Notes under the pieces: model-generated | Databases searched by the model: none | Told to the model about the DNA's origin: nothing | The model's input: only the letters and a program-made list of their open reading frames with translations | In this document: piece after piece, positions 1-13,478 of the stretch | Layout of the letters: each line of letters begins with the position of its first letter | Position numbering within the stretch: position 1 is the first letter of the stretch | Program-made: the position numbers and the translations under genes | DNA from: Vigna angularis | Lineage: Eukaryota; Streptophyta; Magnoliopsida; Fabales; Fabaceae | Assembly (NCBI RefSeq): GCF_016808095.1 | Contig: NC_068973.1 | Span: forward strand, 4,088,501-4,152,500 | Direction of reading: 5' to 3' | Length of the DNA stretch: 64,000 nucleotides

Positions 1-1375
1 ATTTGGTAATGAGTTATATATTTTGAACATTACAATCAAAATGCTTATGCATTTCTCTTTTATTTTTACACGTATAAAAAAAATAAAAGAAAAACAAATA
101 CTGTCTCAAAAAAAAATTGTAAATATAAATTCTTAAATTTACTAATTAGTCATATAACAGACTATCCCCTCACGTTATTATTGACATTCATTTATGTCTC
201 ATATATAGAATTGCAGACATAACGACATATATATGAAACATGGCATCTCACGAGTTCATATTATTTTATTATGAAGCAAATCAAGTGGCAGATTGAGTTG
301 TGGACCAAGTACCACAAACCTTACTAAATTGAGTCTTCATTCCTCGTGCTCAAAACGGAATTACTGTCACTTATCATTCTTGTTTCCTCTTCATCTTTCT
401 CTTATATATAAAATAATTATTCTATTTTTAACCCTAGTTAATTTTCATTTCAATATCTTATTAAAAAATATTGAATAAAATTAATACAAACTTAATTAAT
501 ATTGAATATAATATATTTATTTTGGAGGTTGAGATAATATTGCATTATTTAGGCAGCCTTAGAATCAGGAGTTTGTTATATGAGAAACATGACTTTGGGG
601 CATGTTCCATCCTTACTAGTCAGCATTATCCGAATCCTACCTCATTTTCTTGAGCTGAATCCAAAAAAAATCAATGAGAAGATGAAAATTTCTATGTATC
701 AGCAAAAATTATGTAGTGAATCCAAAGAGGCAGGGAACAAAAACAACCTTCAAAAGCCGTAAGTCCAGGGGCAGCCACATAGCTATATTGCTTTCACATC
801 TTTCTTAGACCATTTTACTTCTTCACTGTCAACAAAGAAAATCAAATAAATAAATAAATGAATAAAAGGAAAGATATGTGGATGAAGCTCTTACAAAAAT
901 TCCTTTCATGTAACTATCGTTTTTTCTACATATACCTATCCTTTCTTTCCGCTATTCTTTTCCTTTTCACCCAATTTTTCATACCCAAAAAACCAATGTA
1001 TATGTATTGCTATTTCAAACAATCAATATTAATTCATTTTATTAATTTTGTTATGAATTTTTCAATGTAAGAAGATTCGATAATGATGAAACTTGAGTCA
1101 CTTATTTATGAAAATAATGCTATTTTTAATTCAAAACTTTAAGATAATAAGATTTAACTCAGATTTGTATTTTCATCAATCTCTTCCTCAATAATAAATC
1201 TCTTAGACATGTAACGAACAACGTGAACATAATGTTGTTTCTAATAATTTAATCATAGTTTAATGTCTCACGTTCTGTTCTTGCACCATAATTCATGTAA
1301 TAAGAGAATTCTAAACTCAATCCGTTAATAAGAAACAACACAAATTAAGGAACTACCTCAAAAAATGTTTCCTTT
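1..1375. other. AT-rich intergenic DNA
   Basis: No gene is recognised. Open frames are short (70 codons or fewer), low in complexity and without any familiar motif. The stretch is AT-rich with simple A and T runs. It could hold distal regulatory DNA of a gene to the left of the window, but nothing specific can be supported. Confidence 0.6.
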
Positions 1376-2188
1376 GCCTTATTGGCCACCACCCTCGATT
1401 AATGATTTTTTTCGCATGTATCCTATCAAAGGTTGATTTGGAGAAGATCATCACAAATTCCAAAAGTTGTCTTGGCGGTTTATAGGGTTTGGTTGAGTTC
1501 TCATTTGGTGAGACACCGTAAAGGAGAGTTCCTGTGAGCTTGGTAAGTCGACTCTGAGGTAGGGGGAGCTAATTATTTTTGTATGAATATATTTTATACA
1601 AATATATGCAGGTTGAATGTTGAACTGGTGTGTTCTTGTGAAGCTGTTCTACGATGTCAATTTTTATTGGATAATTATAACTGAGACTGTGGAATTGTGC
1701 TTAAATAATTTATGCTTTGGTGTTGAACTGGTACATGTGGCAATTATGTTTGTAAGTGTCTCTGTTGAAATTAATATGTTTTGGTTGAAATTGTTCTGGT
1801 TGGAGGGTTTGGAGTAAGGGCTCAGTGATAGCATGTATATGGGCAGGTACTGTTTAAGGTTACTGTGAGGGGAAGGGTGATATATATAATTGGGTATTTG
1901 ATGTCTAGAACCTGTAAGACACTTTTAATAACTTAGATAATTAAATCATAACTTGTTAAAAACCTTTCTTTGTTGGTAGGATAGAGGGGACTTAAAAACC
2001 TGAGTTGGCACATCCCTGATCATAGAGCAGCCCTGGCCTGGTCCAGTACGTTGTGACTAGTCATATGTGCTAGCGCCGAAGGTGAGTCTGATGCGTTCAG
2101 ACATCTGAACCCTCTCCGGTGACCAATTGAGGAAAAGTAAGATCTCTACTATGATGAAAATTAGACAAGTAGTTTACCAAATAAACCA

Positions 2189-2261
<73 letters not shown>

Positions 2262-3000
2262 GATAACAATTTATATCATATGTTTCATATGTTAATATAA
2301 TATATATCATGTTTTCCTAACTTATATTTCCATAACATTTAATAATATACATATATATATATATATATGAACGTAAACTGGTGCATGGAGGGGATCTCAC
2401 TCATTTTTCTTCTTCTGTTTGGATTGATTGATGTTGTTTGACTGTCAGGATGTATGTATGGTGTTGTTGAGTGGTTGTAAAACATATGAATGTGAACTAC
2501 AATGATGTAATTGAGTATGAAGTGGACATCTCAAGGTGAGATGATTGAAAGTGATGTGTGGGGTGTTGATGTTGTTCTGTATAACTGTATGGAGCTTTGA
2601 ACTGGTATGTCTATCCCTACACTCGAAGCACTGTTCATACTCAGATAGAGGAGAGCAGTGTAAGTGGTGAGAGTAGAGGGAGGTCCTCGTCTATAGTCTT
2701 AGAGTTTAGACATAGACAGATTGGGAGATTTACCTTGCATAGTGTTGGGGAGTGCCAGCTGAACTACGCAAGTGCAAGAGTTGGAGGAGAATGATGTTGC
2801 TGCACAGTCTGCGTAGGATTTAGATATTTAAACTCTTGGATGTTAAATACTCAAAACTGTCTGAGTTTAAAACTCTATATTATATTTTGAATGACTTTAA
2901 TTTCGTACTTAATTGCAAGTCATACTTTAACTGTTCTCTTTATTTGGATGTCGACGCCTATATTATATAATTATGGTTATTATATTTTTGGGATGTCACA
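1376..3000 (+). mobile_element. Degenerate LTR remnant, same superfamily as the 49-57 kb element
   Basis: The right end, GGGATGTCACA at 2990-3000, matches the LTR ends at 51531 (GGGATGTAACA) and 57176 (GGGATGTTACA). The preceding roughly 60 bases also align, with a GTTCTCT(T/A)TATTTG block and an AT-rich stretch. An internal GGTAGGGGGAGCTAA near 1558 matches GGTAAGGGGAGCTAG near 49354 of the complete LTR. There is no adjoining primer-binding site or coding region, so this is a solo or truncated LTR. The left boundary is not defined by a clear TG or target-site duplication and is approximate. A (TA)n tract has grown inside it. Confidence 0.55.
2191..2260. repeat. (AT)n microsatellite, about 70 bp
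   Basis: Nearly pure AT dinucleotide run inside the LTR remnant. A second short run lies at about 2349-2368. Confidence 0.95.
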
Positions 3001-5653
3001 CATTTTGTCTTTTACAAAGTAGTTTAAATAAAATAACGTTGTTTGGTAGGAAAGCTTTTGCTTAAAAGTTATAGCAAATGTCTCAAAACAAAAGAAGAAA
3101 TTGAAGAGAAGAAACTAAAATTTTGTACTCATAAAGTACACGTTGACTTTCATTAAAGCCATTAAAAACCATTCTAGTTATTCTCAAAGTAACTCTTTTT
3201 TATCTGAAGGCATATAATGGAACATATAATGTAAATGAAAAAAAAAAGTAAATTATAAGTAAAATAGAAAAAAAAGAAGATGATGATGATATAAGAACAG
3301 ATATAAAATGATGAAGGGGTAGTGGAATTTGGTAGTGTCTAGGAGAAACTGCCCAATGAAATGCATGGTGGAGATATGGTGATAGGAATCACACATAGCA
3401 AGCTTATAGGTTCGGTTAGTAAGGAACATCTAACGAGAACTTTGGCCTCAAATCTTTCTCCTTCCAAATTTCCACTATTTTTACACCTCACTAACGTTAA
3501 TAAATCAAACCTAAACATTTTTTTAAATCTATTTTCCCCTCATTTAATTTATAATATCATAAAAAATGTGTATTTAATTGTAAAATTTAAGTCATGTCAA
3601 TCATCTAATTTCAAATTCTAGATTAACTAATTTCGCGTAAAAATTATAATGCATATGTATATAATGTAATAAAATGCGAGAGATTTAATTTTGATTAAAA
3701 ATAAAAATTTATAATATATAAATACGTGTAAATTTTATTTTATAAATTAATTTGTTAATTTTGTGAAGTTAAATTAGATTTAAAATTTAATTCTAAACTT
3801 AAAATAACATTAATTTTAAAAGTTTAATAATAAATTATAAACAATTGGTTTCGTTAGTTTAGAAGCTGATCTAATATAAAATTATGAGTTGTAAACTAAA
3901 CCCTAAAATAGTAAACTCAATTTAATTAAGTCATATTTTTTTGGACTTCCTCCGAGGTTTAATTTTTGACTGCATATGTTTTACTTTTCTTTTTTTTATC
4001 GTTTCTCTTGTACTATAGTTGGTTGGTCAAAGATAAAGAAAGTAGTGAGCATACAATTATTTATTGGCAACAATGGCACAATATCCATATATTAATGTTG
4101 ATGCCACATTGCATGCAGTGCATCCTTTTTGCATTGTTTGCTTTTAATTCATGATAAGTTTACATCCTTCTATTTACCAACATAACTCTTCCTTTTGCCA
4201 ACATCTATAAGTTAAATCATGAAAGTTAAGCACTGTTAATTTAAAAGTATTGGAGAAACAAATAAAGCAGGTGTGTGTATATATATATGTATACATATAT
4301 TTCAAATTTGTTTTAGGTCTCAGATAAATTGTATCCTAAAAAGAACACCGATGTGTGGTGTGTGCTGATTTTTCGAATGCATGATTTATACCAATTATGA
4401 CGAAGATATATAATTTGTTTCATAGAATGATTAAAATAAAATAATAACATTTTAATTAATGAAATAATTGAAAATAGGTATTTTTATAAATGATAAAGTA
4501 AATTATGAAAGTAATATAGAATTTTAATCATATTTTTTTTATACAAAGTATAACATGTTAACTTGAATATAGTCAAGGTAAATTTTTTATCATCAGGGAA
4601 CCCAACAAAATTTGAATCAAAATAATACGAAACCTTCCGTTGATCATAATCAATTTTTGTTTTTTTCTAAATACATTCATTTTAGAACGGACAAGTGTCA
4701 TTGACATTTTTTTTTTAATTTTGTATAAGAAAGAAACAACCAATGCATGCACATTGATGTTTTTGTTTCAATATAATTTTATAAATGCGATTGATTCCTA
4801 TAATGTTATGAGTGTTAGTGTAAATGATTCTAGAAAAGGAGATTGAATAAAGTTTAAATTATTTTTTGTGTTGTTCAATCTAAAATAAAACAATAAGGAG
4901 ATTAAACATAATTTTTTTTATACTAGTTTATCCTTAACGTTTTTACTATATTTGGTCTTCCAAATACACAACTTAAGAAGTTTAACTATAGTGGAAAAAC
5001 TTATTCAAGCAAAATTCTCTTCTATGTATAACTTGATTTCACTGTTTTAAATATCTTTCGAAGTTATAATTGTTATATGATTTCATTTCAACATTGTTGT
5101 ATAAGCATATTATTCATTATTGACTAAAAAATTATTTTGATCAGCATATGTTTGGATTGAGTTGATTGGTTGATAAAGCGGTAAAATATGTAATTGTTTT
5201 GTACAGTGATAATCTGACATAGTTTAAAGTGTTTATGGTTGAGAGTTGTATAAACGTAAAAGGAATGGATAAATATTATGCTTAATTGATAATGTGAATA
5301 AAGTATCATATGGTGAAAATAAGATAAACTTTTCCATCCAATTCTTTTGTTGAGTGTGTATAAGAAAGTTATCTAACTAGATATCATTTATCTATCATGT
5401 TTGATAAACTTTGATTATGTATTAGGTGTATATATACCAGTTTAATATACTTTATCTCCTAAATTTATATACTATGATTGAATTGTTATTCTTTTAATAA
5501 CATTAACTGAAACCATGAATGAGAAATTTGTTATGTATAAATTGAGTTGTATATCTTCCATTATTTTATGTTAATTTATTTTGTTCATGGTACAACTGTG
5601 ATAATTATGATACAAGATCATATGAAGAGTTAGGGAAAAAGTAATTCATAATC

Positions 5654-5710
<57 letters not shown>

Positions 5711-5820
5711 AGTATTTAATTACTAGTTAATGTAATTGGTATGTTAAAAATTACGTGGGCTTCAATAAATAAATTTAGATGTAATAAATATTAAAATGGT
5801 TACCACTAATATCTACAAAC
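3001..5820. other. AT-rich intergenic DNA
   Basis: No gene recognised. The stretch is dominated by A/T-rich low-complexity sequence with short open frames lacking known motifs. A (TA)n tract lies at 5657-5707. Confidence 0.6.
5657..5707. repeat. (TA)n microsatellite, about 50 bp
   Basis: Uninterrupted TA dinucleotide run. Confidence 0.95.
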
Positions 5821-5856
5821 TAATAAATGAGAGGTGAATTGGTTTTTCAAACACAC

Positions 5857-6130
5857 TTATATATTATAATTTGGCCTTATCTCGTGGGAGATGGTTTGGA
5901 GATGGTTTGATAGTGGACCACTTAGAACTCACTAGGATAGGCGGCTCTGATACCATGTTAGAATGTGCGTTTTTAAGTCTAATTCAATCCCATAAAACCG
6001 GCTTGTAAGGTGAGGTTTGCACCTCATTTATATATTATAATTTGGCCTTATCTCTAGTCGATGTGAGACTTCCAACACACCCCTTCACGCCGAGGTATAA
6101 ACATCTCGTGCGTGATAGTAAAAATTAGAT
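5857..6130 (-). mobile_element. Small degenerate LTR/TRIM-like repeat, minus orientation
   Basis: GGCTCTGATACCA at 5943-5955 is the reverse complement of the initiator-Met primer-binding motif TGGTATCAGAGCC. It is directly followed by TGTTAGAA, which is how an LTR end looks when read backwards. A 27-bp direct repeat containing TATTATAATTTGGCCTTATC occurs at about 5857-5883 and 6028-6054, on either side of the primer site, as two short LTR copies would. The left copy looks internally deleted. The segment resembles a dispersed repeat common in legume intergenic DNA and introns (recognition, not searched). There is no coding capacity. Confidence 0.5.
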
Positions 6131-6150
6131 GGTCCGATAACAGTTCGATA

Positions 6151-6768
6151 GCGGATAGAATAGAAGAATAGAATGCTGATTAACAAAAAGAAAAAAACAT
6201 ACATATTCGTTGGATTTAAAAGAATTTATCTCCATAAAATCTCTTCTAAACAATCTGAATTAGAAGATTTTCTCTCAGTCAAACAGAGTTTATAAAATTA
6301 TAAGTGCATCTTAATAATTCTAAACTCCAAAAAAACATCAAAAACTTGATAAACTTATCAAGAACTACGAATGCAATGTTACACACAATTGCATAAAAAC
6401 TATCACCTACACAGTGATAACAACATAAAACATTGAAAAATGCAAAAATATAATAGAACGAGTACACCTGATTTTATAAATCAATCCTATTGTCAAACAA
6501 GAAGCAAGTTCATATTCATTGATTCTTGATAAACTTAAAAAAACCCATTAAAGTTTTCTCCAACAACCCAATAACTCTTTTGTTCTCAATAATTAAATTC
6601 TTAGATTTCAAAATTCATGATTAACAATGAAAAGAAAGCTAGTTTTTAAGACAAATCTGTTTATATTAATTAATTATAAAAATAATTAATCAATTAATAT
6701 TATTTAGGTTTAAAATCTTATAATTATTGGCTTAATCAATCAGAATAGTAAGCTAATTAATTAATAAC

Positions 6769-6819
<51 letters not shown>

Positions 6820-8221
6820 AATTGATTCTTTTCACATCAAAATTAATCTTAATATTAATTATATTTTAAGAATTTTCTAGTTACATGACTCAAATTATTA
6901 ATATATAATCTATCCATGTTTAAACATCATCAAAAACTTGAAGTGGCACTTGCACTAGGGTCTCCCCTTTTCAACAATAAATTTGAAATTGTTTTAACAC
7001 TTTCGAAAAGTGTAAAATAAATTTTGAAACTATTAAAAATTGGAGTTAAATAAGTCAATCCAACTTACTATCTTAATTTTTTAATTTTTAAAATGGAAAT
7101 TTATTTATTTTAATTATCCACTATAATTTATTAATTTGTTTTCCCATTTATATTTTTAAAAATTATTATAAAATTGTATTAAACTTATACTTTTTTTTAC
7201 TACATATAGTTTCGATTGTATAGTTAAAATTATAGTTTCAATTCTGATTATTTAAAAATTATTAGAAATTACTTATTGAAATTTAAAAATGTCAATTTTT
7301 TAAAATTGAAAATATTAAGAGAAAATTAAGCTACTACTAATTATAATTATTAAGAAAAATAATTTCTCTTTATTATAGTTTTTGTAATATTTTTAATATA
7401 TATTTGTTATTATTCTTATCCTCATTAATATAATCAACGGTTTATTATTTATTTATAAAAATTGGCTAAAGTAAATAATAATTTTTCTCAGATATTATGC
7501 AATTATAATATTATAAAACTTAATGGAAATATTTATTTAATAAATATTTTTTAACAATTGTTACAACATAAAAAAATATATTATATGTTTTTTTTGTTAC
7601 TATCTACATCGTTATAATAAAGAGGAGGTACGCTCTTTTCTTAACCAATTTTTTTTTAATATTTTTCAATGAAATAATTGTATTGTTTAATCAAATAAAA
7701 GTAGTTTTCTTATTTAATAAAATACACATTCTCTTCATTCAAATCTAACTAAATAACTTCTACTCCTCAAAATAGGCACTACATTTATTTTTCAAATAAT
7801 TTTGACAAAATGATAGAGTTTAATGTATTATAATATACAGAAAGAGATGTGACCACGCCTGTTCCCACTTATAACAAACACATTTGGAAAATTTGAAAAT
7901 AACTTATTTTTTACTATTAAACATTACAAATCCATCTTTTATATAAAATAACTTTATCTGTAAAAAAAAACGAATTCATCAATCATAATGACGTGTATAA
8001 GAAAATGAATTCATCTCTTATAAAATAATTTTACCCTATATCATTTGCATTTTAATAATAATATATAGAGATAAGGAAAGTTACTTCCAAAATATTTTCA
8101 AACGATCATTTATTAATTTAAAATATTATTGATTACTCTTCAGAATCATTAAATTTAAACAGATTACTTATTGAGATTGACTTTAAAGATAATTCTTTTT
8201 ATTTAGTTTCACATATTATAA
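6151..8221. other. AT-rich intergenic DNA
   Basis: No gene recognised. Very AT-rich with many homopolymer runs and one (AT)n tract at 6771-6816. Confidence 0.6.
6771..6816. repeat. (AT)n microsatellite, about 46 bp
   Basis: Uninterrupted AT dinucleotide run. Confidence 0.95.
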
Positions 8222-8440
8222 GATCATTTCTATTGCAACAGTTATTATGTAATATTATAATTTTATTGTTTTTGAGTTAAACTCTGTTACGGATTTTTTT
8301 TTTCTTTTTTTATTACAAGAGGATCATTTCTATTACAAGAGTTATTACATACTATTTTATTTTATTTTGTTGAATTAGACTCTGTTACAAACTTTTCTTT
8401 TTCTTTTTCTATTACAAGAGTTATTATAATTCCTAATTTT
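8222..8440. repeat. Imperfect tandem duplication, about 100-bp unit, 2+ copies
   Basis: The block beginning GATCATTTCTATT at 8222 recurs at 8322 with the same downstream order: GTTATTA, a T-rich tract, then ACTCTGTTAC followed by a T/C-rich run. A third partial copy (TCTATTACAAGAGTTATTA) begins near 8408. The unit is AT-rich, non-coding and about 600 bp upstream of the LAZY-type gene. Confidence 0.65.
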
Positions 8441-8445
8441 ATATC

Positions 8446-9018
8446 ACTTTCTAAGACATACTTGAAACTTTATTTAAAAAGAAATATATTATTTAAATAT
8501 TTAATCTCCTAAATTTATATTAGATAAACTATAATAAAGTGGAGAGTGTTCTTAAAGGCAGGTAGAGAGGAGAACACCAACCTTGGTATGCATGTGGCTA
8601 TGAAAATGAACTGCACTTCAATATTTGGATGCCAAATAATAATGTCCCAATATTCTTGAAGGTTTGAGATCCTTCACCATAAATCGAGTTTCCCCTAATC
8701 GATTTAACCACATTTGTTTATCCTTTCTGCATAAAAAAATCAGGTGGCAAAGGAGACAAGAAAATAAAAAAAATTATGGTTGGAAAAAGGAATGATAAAA
8801 AGACAACTTAGAGAAATCAAGAGGTTGCTAAAGTCACTGTTTGGGAACTTGAACCACAAATTAGTAACTGTATTTAAACTTTAAATCCTTTCGCAGCTCA
8901 GCACTTGCTGGACTTTGCTTCGGTGTGGGATCACCACACTCTACATTCTTCACTCTGCAATCTATCAAAATTTTCTATATATTTTACCTTTAACGATCTC
9001 TAAAGTTTATTCACCAAA
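8446..9018 (+). promoter_or_regulatory. Upstream region and probable 5' leader of the LAZY-type gene
   Basis: Sequence immediately upstream of the start codon at 9019. A weak TATA-like TATTTAAAC lies near 8871-8879, followed by a less AT-rich, C/T-containing stretch (8895-8965) that looks like a plant 5' leader. The transcription start is inferred, not shown, and no hormone-response element is claimed. Confidence 0.35.
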
Positions 9019-10581
9019 ATGAAGGTAACGAAAACTTGCTTTCTCTTCTGTTCACATTATTATTATTCTTCATTTCCAAGCAGCATGCATCATGATCATG
9101 TGTCCCTTTGCAGATTTTTGAGTGGATGCAAAACAGAATCAATGGGAGCAATGGAAAAAACAAACGTACTTCATCGATTTCATCTATCCGTAAGCATATT
9201 TTTTTCCTTGCTCTCATCATTCTCCAGCGACAGGATCATTTTTGCCACAGTTTTTACATGGTTTGATATACTAAGGTCTGATTATGACGTTGGCTAGCTG
9301 TGAGTTTTTGTTTCTAGATGCACATAGCGATAAAAACTATTCTGAACAGAGTTAAGAACACAATAATGCTCACGGCTAAGAACAATAAAACAATGTTCTC
9401 AGGTTGGTGGTGTCTACTGTGTACTGTTTGAGTAAACAATTGTTCATTCTACAGGAACAGAAACTATGCCACTTGGGCTTGATTAGGTAGAGTGAATTAT
9501 TATTCTGTTTGATTTATCATACAAGAGAAAGTAATATAATAATAATTCAGTTGAAATATATATCCATTGTAACTTTGTGTTTGCGACTTTATATCACCTT
9601 GTAGAATATTCTATCATTTGTGGAGTGAGTTTGATGATTGTTTTTCCTCCTTCAGATTACACGAAGCATGAACCTTGCAAACAAGAGTTCAGTGACTGGC
9701 CTCAAGCACTCCTTGCAATTGGAACGTTTGGGAGCAACACCATGAAAGAAGATTCGGGTGGAAGGAGTAAAAACACTGTGGAGGATTCATCTTCCTTCAA
9801 GGATTGCAAACAAGAGATCACGCTAGAAGAAGTTGCAAATCTTCAGAATGAGTTCTGCATATTCTTTAAAGGGCGAGTGGAGCCAAATTTGGGAGGTGAA
9901 CAAGAAGAACACACCAATGATCTGACCAAGGATTGTTTGAACAGTGAGCATTCTGAAGCTAAAGAAAATGAATCTCTTTCTGATGGCTCCAATGCCATGC
10001 GAGGTAATTTCTACCCAAGCAAGAGTATAGTGTTTAGCAGGGGAAAAGATTATTGTTTGGATCATAGCAGTAAGAGAGGTGTTGGGAAGAAATCACTCTC
10101 TTTTCTTCTTAAGAAGATGCTTGCTTGCAAAAGTGGTTTTCAACCCACCCCTTTGTTCAAAGATCCACTTTCCACTGAGTCCAGAATGGAGAAGGTACAT
10201 CAGAAACCATGCAAATCACCTTATAATCACTCCTTCAATTTTCTTACTCTCATTATACTTTGCTTCTGATCACAGATTTTGAGGGCAATACTTCACAAAA
10301 AGATATATCCCCAAGGTTCATGTTCAACTACACCGTTCATAAACAAGTACCTTGAAGCCACACCAATTTCTCAGTTTGATGATGATGAGGACAATGAAGA
10401 TGGTGATGATGAAGAGGAACTCGCTACTGTTTCAGAAAATGGAAGTAAATGGGTGAAGACTGATTCTGAATGTAAGCTCTGCACATTAAATGATTTATCT
10501 ACATTATTACATTTTACTCAGTGCCTAAGTTCATGTATAATCATGTTTTTTTCTGTGACAGATATTGTTCTTGAGATATGA
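9019..10581 (+). CDS. NGR (LAZY2/3/4): LAZY/DRO1/NGR (IGT family) gravitropism protein, 5 exons
   Basis: Exons 9019-9024, 9114-9189, 9656-10194, 10276-10471 and 10562-10581 give 837 nt, or 278 residues, with all introns GT-AG and the frame kept. IGT proteins set gravity-dependent growth direction by relocating with statoliths and polarising auxin flow (established for Arabidopsis LAZY/NGR and rice DRO1). Diagnostic features seen are MKIFEWMQNRINGSNG at the N-terminus, DWPQALLAIGTFG at residues 41-53, a basic block KKMLACKSGFQPTPLF near 170, ESRMEKILRAILHKKIYPQ across the exon 3/4 junction, an acidic D/E run near 240, and the C-terminal IVLEI (274-278). The six-base first coding exon and five-exon layout are hallmarks of the family. 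The N-terminus points to the LAZY2/3/4 (NGR/DRO1) clade rather than LAZY1, but the exact orthologue needs a tree. A poly(A) signal follows at 10839. Confidence 0.93.
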
Positions 10582-10838
10582 TTGGTTTGTTTTGCTGTAC
10601 CTGAACCACTGTGATTATGCATGCTGAAGTCTTCGCATGGAAGGTAGTAGCATAAACAGCATGGAAGATATGAAGTAGTGTTCCTACTCTTTTGGATGTA
10701 TGAATCATGCCAAGGAAAGCTGACAAACAGGAAGAAGAATCTGGAAAAGTTCTATGTTTTTTACAACTTTAATGTAGTCCATGAATGTCACAACATAATC
10801 CAGTTTCTTATGGATGAGATCTTAACTTCTGTATTTGT

Positions 10839-10844
10839 AATAAA
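10839..10844 (+). terminator. Probable poly(A) signal AATAAA of the LAZY-type gene
   Basis: A canonical AATAAA 258 bases after the stop codon at 10581, followed by a T-rich tract near 10870. The position is typical for a plant 3' UTR. The cleavage site itself is not determined. Confidence 0.45.
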
Positions 10845-11718
10845 GTGTGATTAATTTAACAATAACAAGCTTTTTTTTCTTATCTTTTTCATTCAGCTTT
10901 GAAGGTTCTAGTGTAAATGAGCAACAACGATACATTATTGCATGGTTGGTTAAGGGTCACCACCATATATGTTAATAATGTGAATCAGTCGAAACTTGAC
11001 ATATATACTTAAAATTTTCAATTAAAAAATGAAAATGAGTTAGGCCATGGTAATTTTAGATCATATAGTTTCACATTCTTCATTTAAGATTCGAGTATAT
11101 AAACTTTATTTTAATTTTTTTAGCTTTTGGAAAAGATATTTTATCTGTTATATAAGTTTTTTTTAAATAATTAGTATTGAATAGAAAATAACAGAATTTT
11201 ATTTTAAAAATAATAACCAATAACTTTGATATAATATTTAATATTTTTTTTAATAGACTAAACTCCATCTTACATATTTGGATTAATTACAAAAAGTCAG
11301 TAGTTGGATATAGTAAATACTTTTTATTCTTTTCGAAAAAATAAAATGTTGATTACTTAAAAGTACAAGAAAAACCAAGAAGAAAACATGTAAAGTGAGA
11401 AAATAATACATTGCAACTGCGAATAAGGCTAACTGCTTGTGGCCATTTGTTAAAAGAAATTTATATATAAATTCTTTTCCTAACGAATAAAACTTAAGTT
11501 AGTCTTCGAAGTTATATTTACTGTTACATTTGCTTTTGAAGAAAAAACTCAAATAAATCCTTAATAAAAATTGTTTATTTTTAAAACATAAGAACTAGGT
11601 ACAACGAAACACATTTTCCTCCTACTTTATGACCAGGGAAAAAATATATGAGGGATATAAAGATATTTCCATTGTTAAACAAACAATAGAAGTTTGCAAT
11701 TTATATCTCTTCTCTTAG

Positions 11719-11786
<68 letters not shown>

Positions 11787-11990
11787 TGATTTTCTTGTTT
11801 AAAGCATTGATTTTCTCAATCCGATGGGATACGAGAATATGATTAAGTACACATCCGTTTTATCTTTATTCTTATATTTTTATCAATGTTCATCTTCGTC
11901 CTTTCAATTCTTATATAAATTATCTAAGTATTATACTTTGTTATGTTAACTAAAGGATTCTTATATTTTTACTAATACTCATCTTCCTCC
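10845..11990. other. Intergenic DNA
   Basis: No gene recognised. AT-rich with one long (AT)n run at 11723-11784. Confidence 0.6.
11723..11784. repeat. (AT)n microsatellite, about 62 bp
   Basis: Uninterrupted AT dinucleotide run. Confidence 0.95.
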
Positions 11991-13090
11991 TCTTGGCTTT
12001 TTGGTGCTCAGGTACTACTGGTTGTTGCTGAGCGTCACATGTAAAAATCTCTAAATTTTGCTTTGGTTACTCTAATATCTATCCAAATAATCAAAATGGC
12101 ATCCGAAACAATAAGAATGATTCAAAAACAAGTTTATAACTTAAATTAGATACCAATTTGTTGATTTGGTTAAGAATCAAGGCTCAACCAATCAAGGCTT
12201 TACACCAGATTTTCCAATGCATTAACTAGCTAAATAAGTCCTAAATGACCTTTCAAGGTAACCATCAAACAATAACTTTACTTATAAAACTATTTTTCCA
12301 AGAATTCACCTCTTAAAACCCCTAAAATGAACCCAAAAGCAACCTAAACTCACCCTATTAACTACTTTTCAACTCAACATCATATTTATAGTTATTTGAA
12401 GTTATAGACAAGTTTAAAATGATCTAAAAACAGTTTGTCAACATCAATCTTAGTTCCAAAATCACTCTTTAAGAAATTCACCTACCAAACCCTGAACTCA
12501 AACCTAAAACCCACCCAACAACATTTTTATTTTACTACTTCCAACTCTATAACAGATTTATATCACACATATCCTCAAAACAGTAGCATCACATGTTCAA
12601 GCAAGCATCATGTCACAATTATATACCACAATATTTATAAATAGGCAAATATTCACTCAAAATGTAATAATTTCAAACAAGCATACAAATCAGAATCTAT
12701 CAATAATACTTACATACTTATTATCATAAAAATTAAAGCAAATATTAGTCTCTCTTACTTGACAGAAGACCAAACCGCTCTAAAAAGCCTAAAACAATTC
12801 CAACCTATTGAAATTCCTATATACTCCTACAAACCACAGAAACACGATCAGGATACACTAATCAATAGAAAGTCTTATAGAAGACTCAAACTTAACATGT
12901 AAAATAAAGAAGGCTAGCATGAAAGGAAAAATGAAAGTGATCAAAGAAAGGAGTAGAAAATCAACTTTCTCTATTGAAAAAATCAATAAGCTAGACTTGA
13001 AAATCTCGCCGCTATAATCACTCAGGTAATCTCTAATCTTCAAATAGATTAACACAAGACTCCTAGAGAGAAGTCAGAGAACTTTAAAAA
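11991..13090 (-). mobile_element. Probable LTR remnant, minus orientation
   Basis: About 1.1 kb with a composition unlike its surroundings: the plus strand is rich in A and C with few G, and long ORFs are absent. On the minus strand it reads like a legume LTR, with TTCTCTGACTTCTCTC at the 13070 side followed by G/T-rich leader-like text, and a GCTCAGCAACAACC stretch at the 12000 side. No primer-binding site, coding domain or target-site duplication was found, so both boundaries and the class are tentative. Confidence 0.35.
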
Positions 13091-13431
13091 AAGTGATTTA
13101 TAAAAAAATGATGTGTTTTAAAATAATGAAACTCGTTTATAACGAAACTATTTATATTAAAATCTTTTAATATTAAAATAATTGAATAATTTTAAACTAC
13201 TACCCCTTTTAAATTACCATCTTATAGGTCTTACATAAGTATGTTTTTTTTCTATAATGATAAAAAATAATTTTTATAATTTTATTGGAAATATAAATAA
13301 TTTTATAATGTTTATAAATAAATTTTATTTATTTTGTAGGTATTTTTATTATTTAAAAAATGGTAAAATGCTTATTTTTTTTATTTAAAGAATGAAATTG
13401 AAAAATAAATGTGGACAAAAGAAAAAAAATC

Positions 13432-13478
<47 letters not shown>

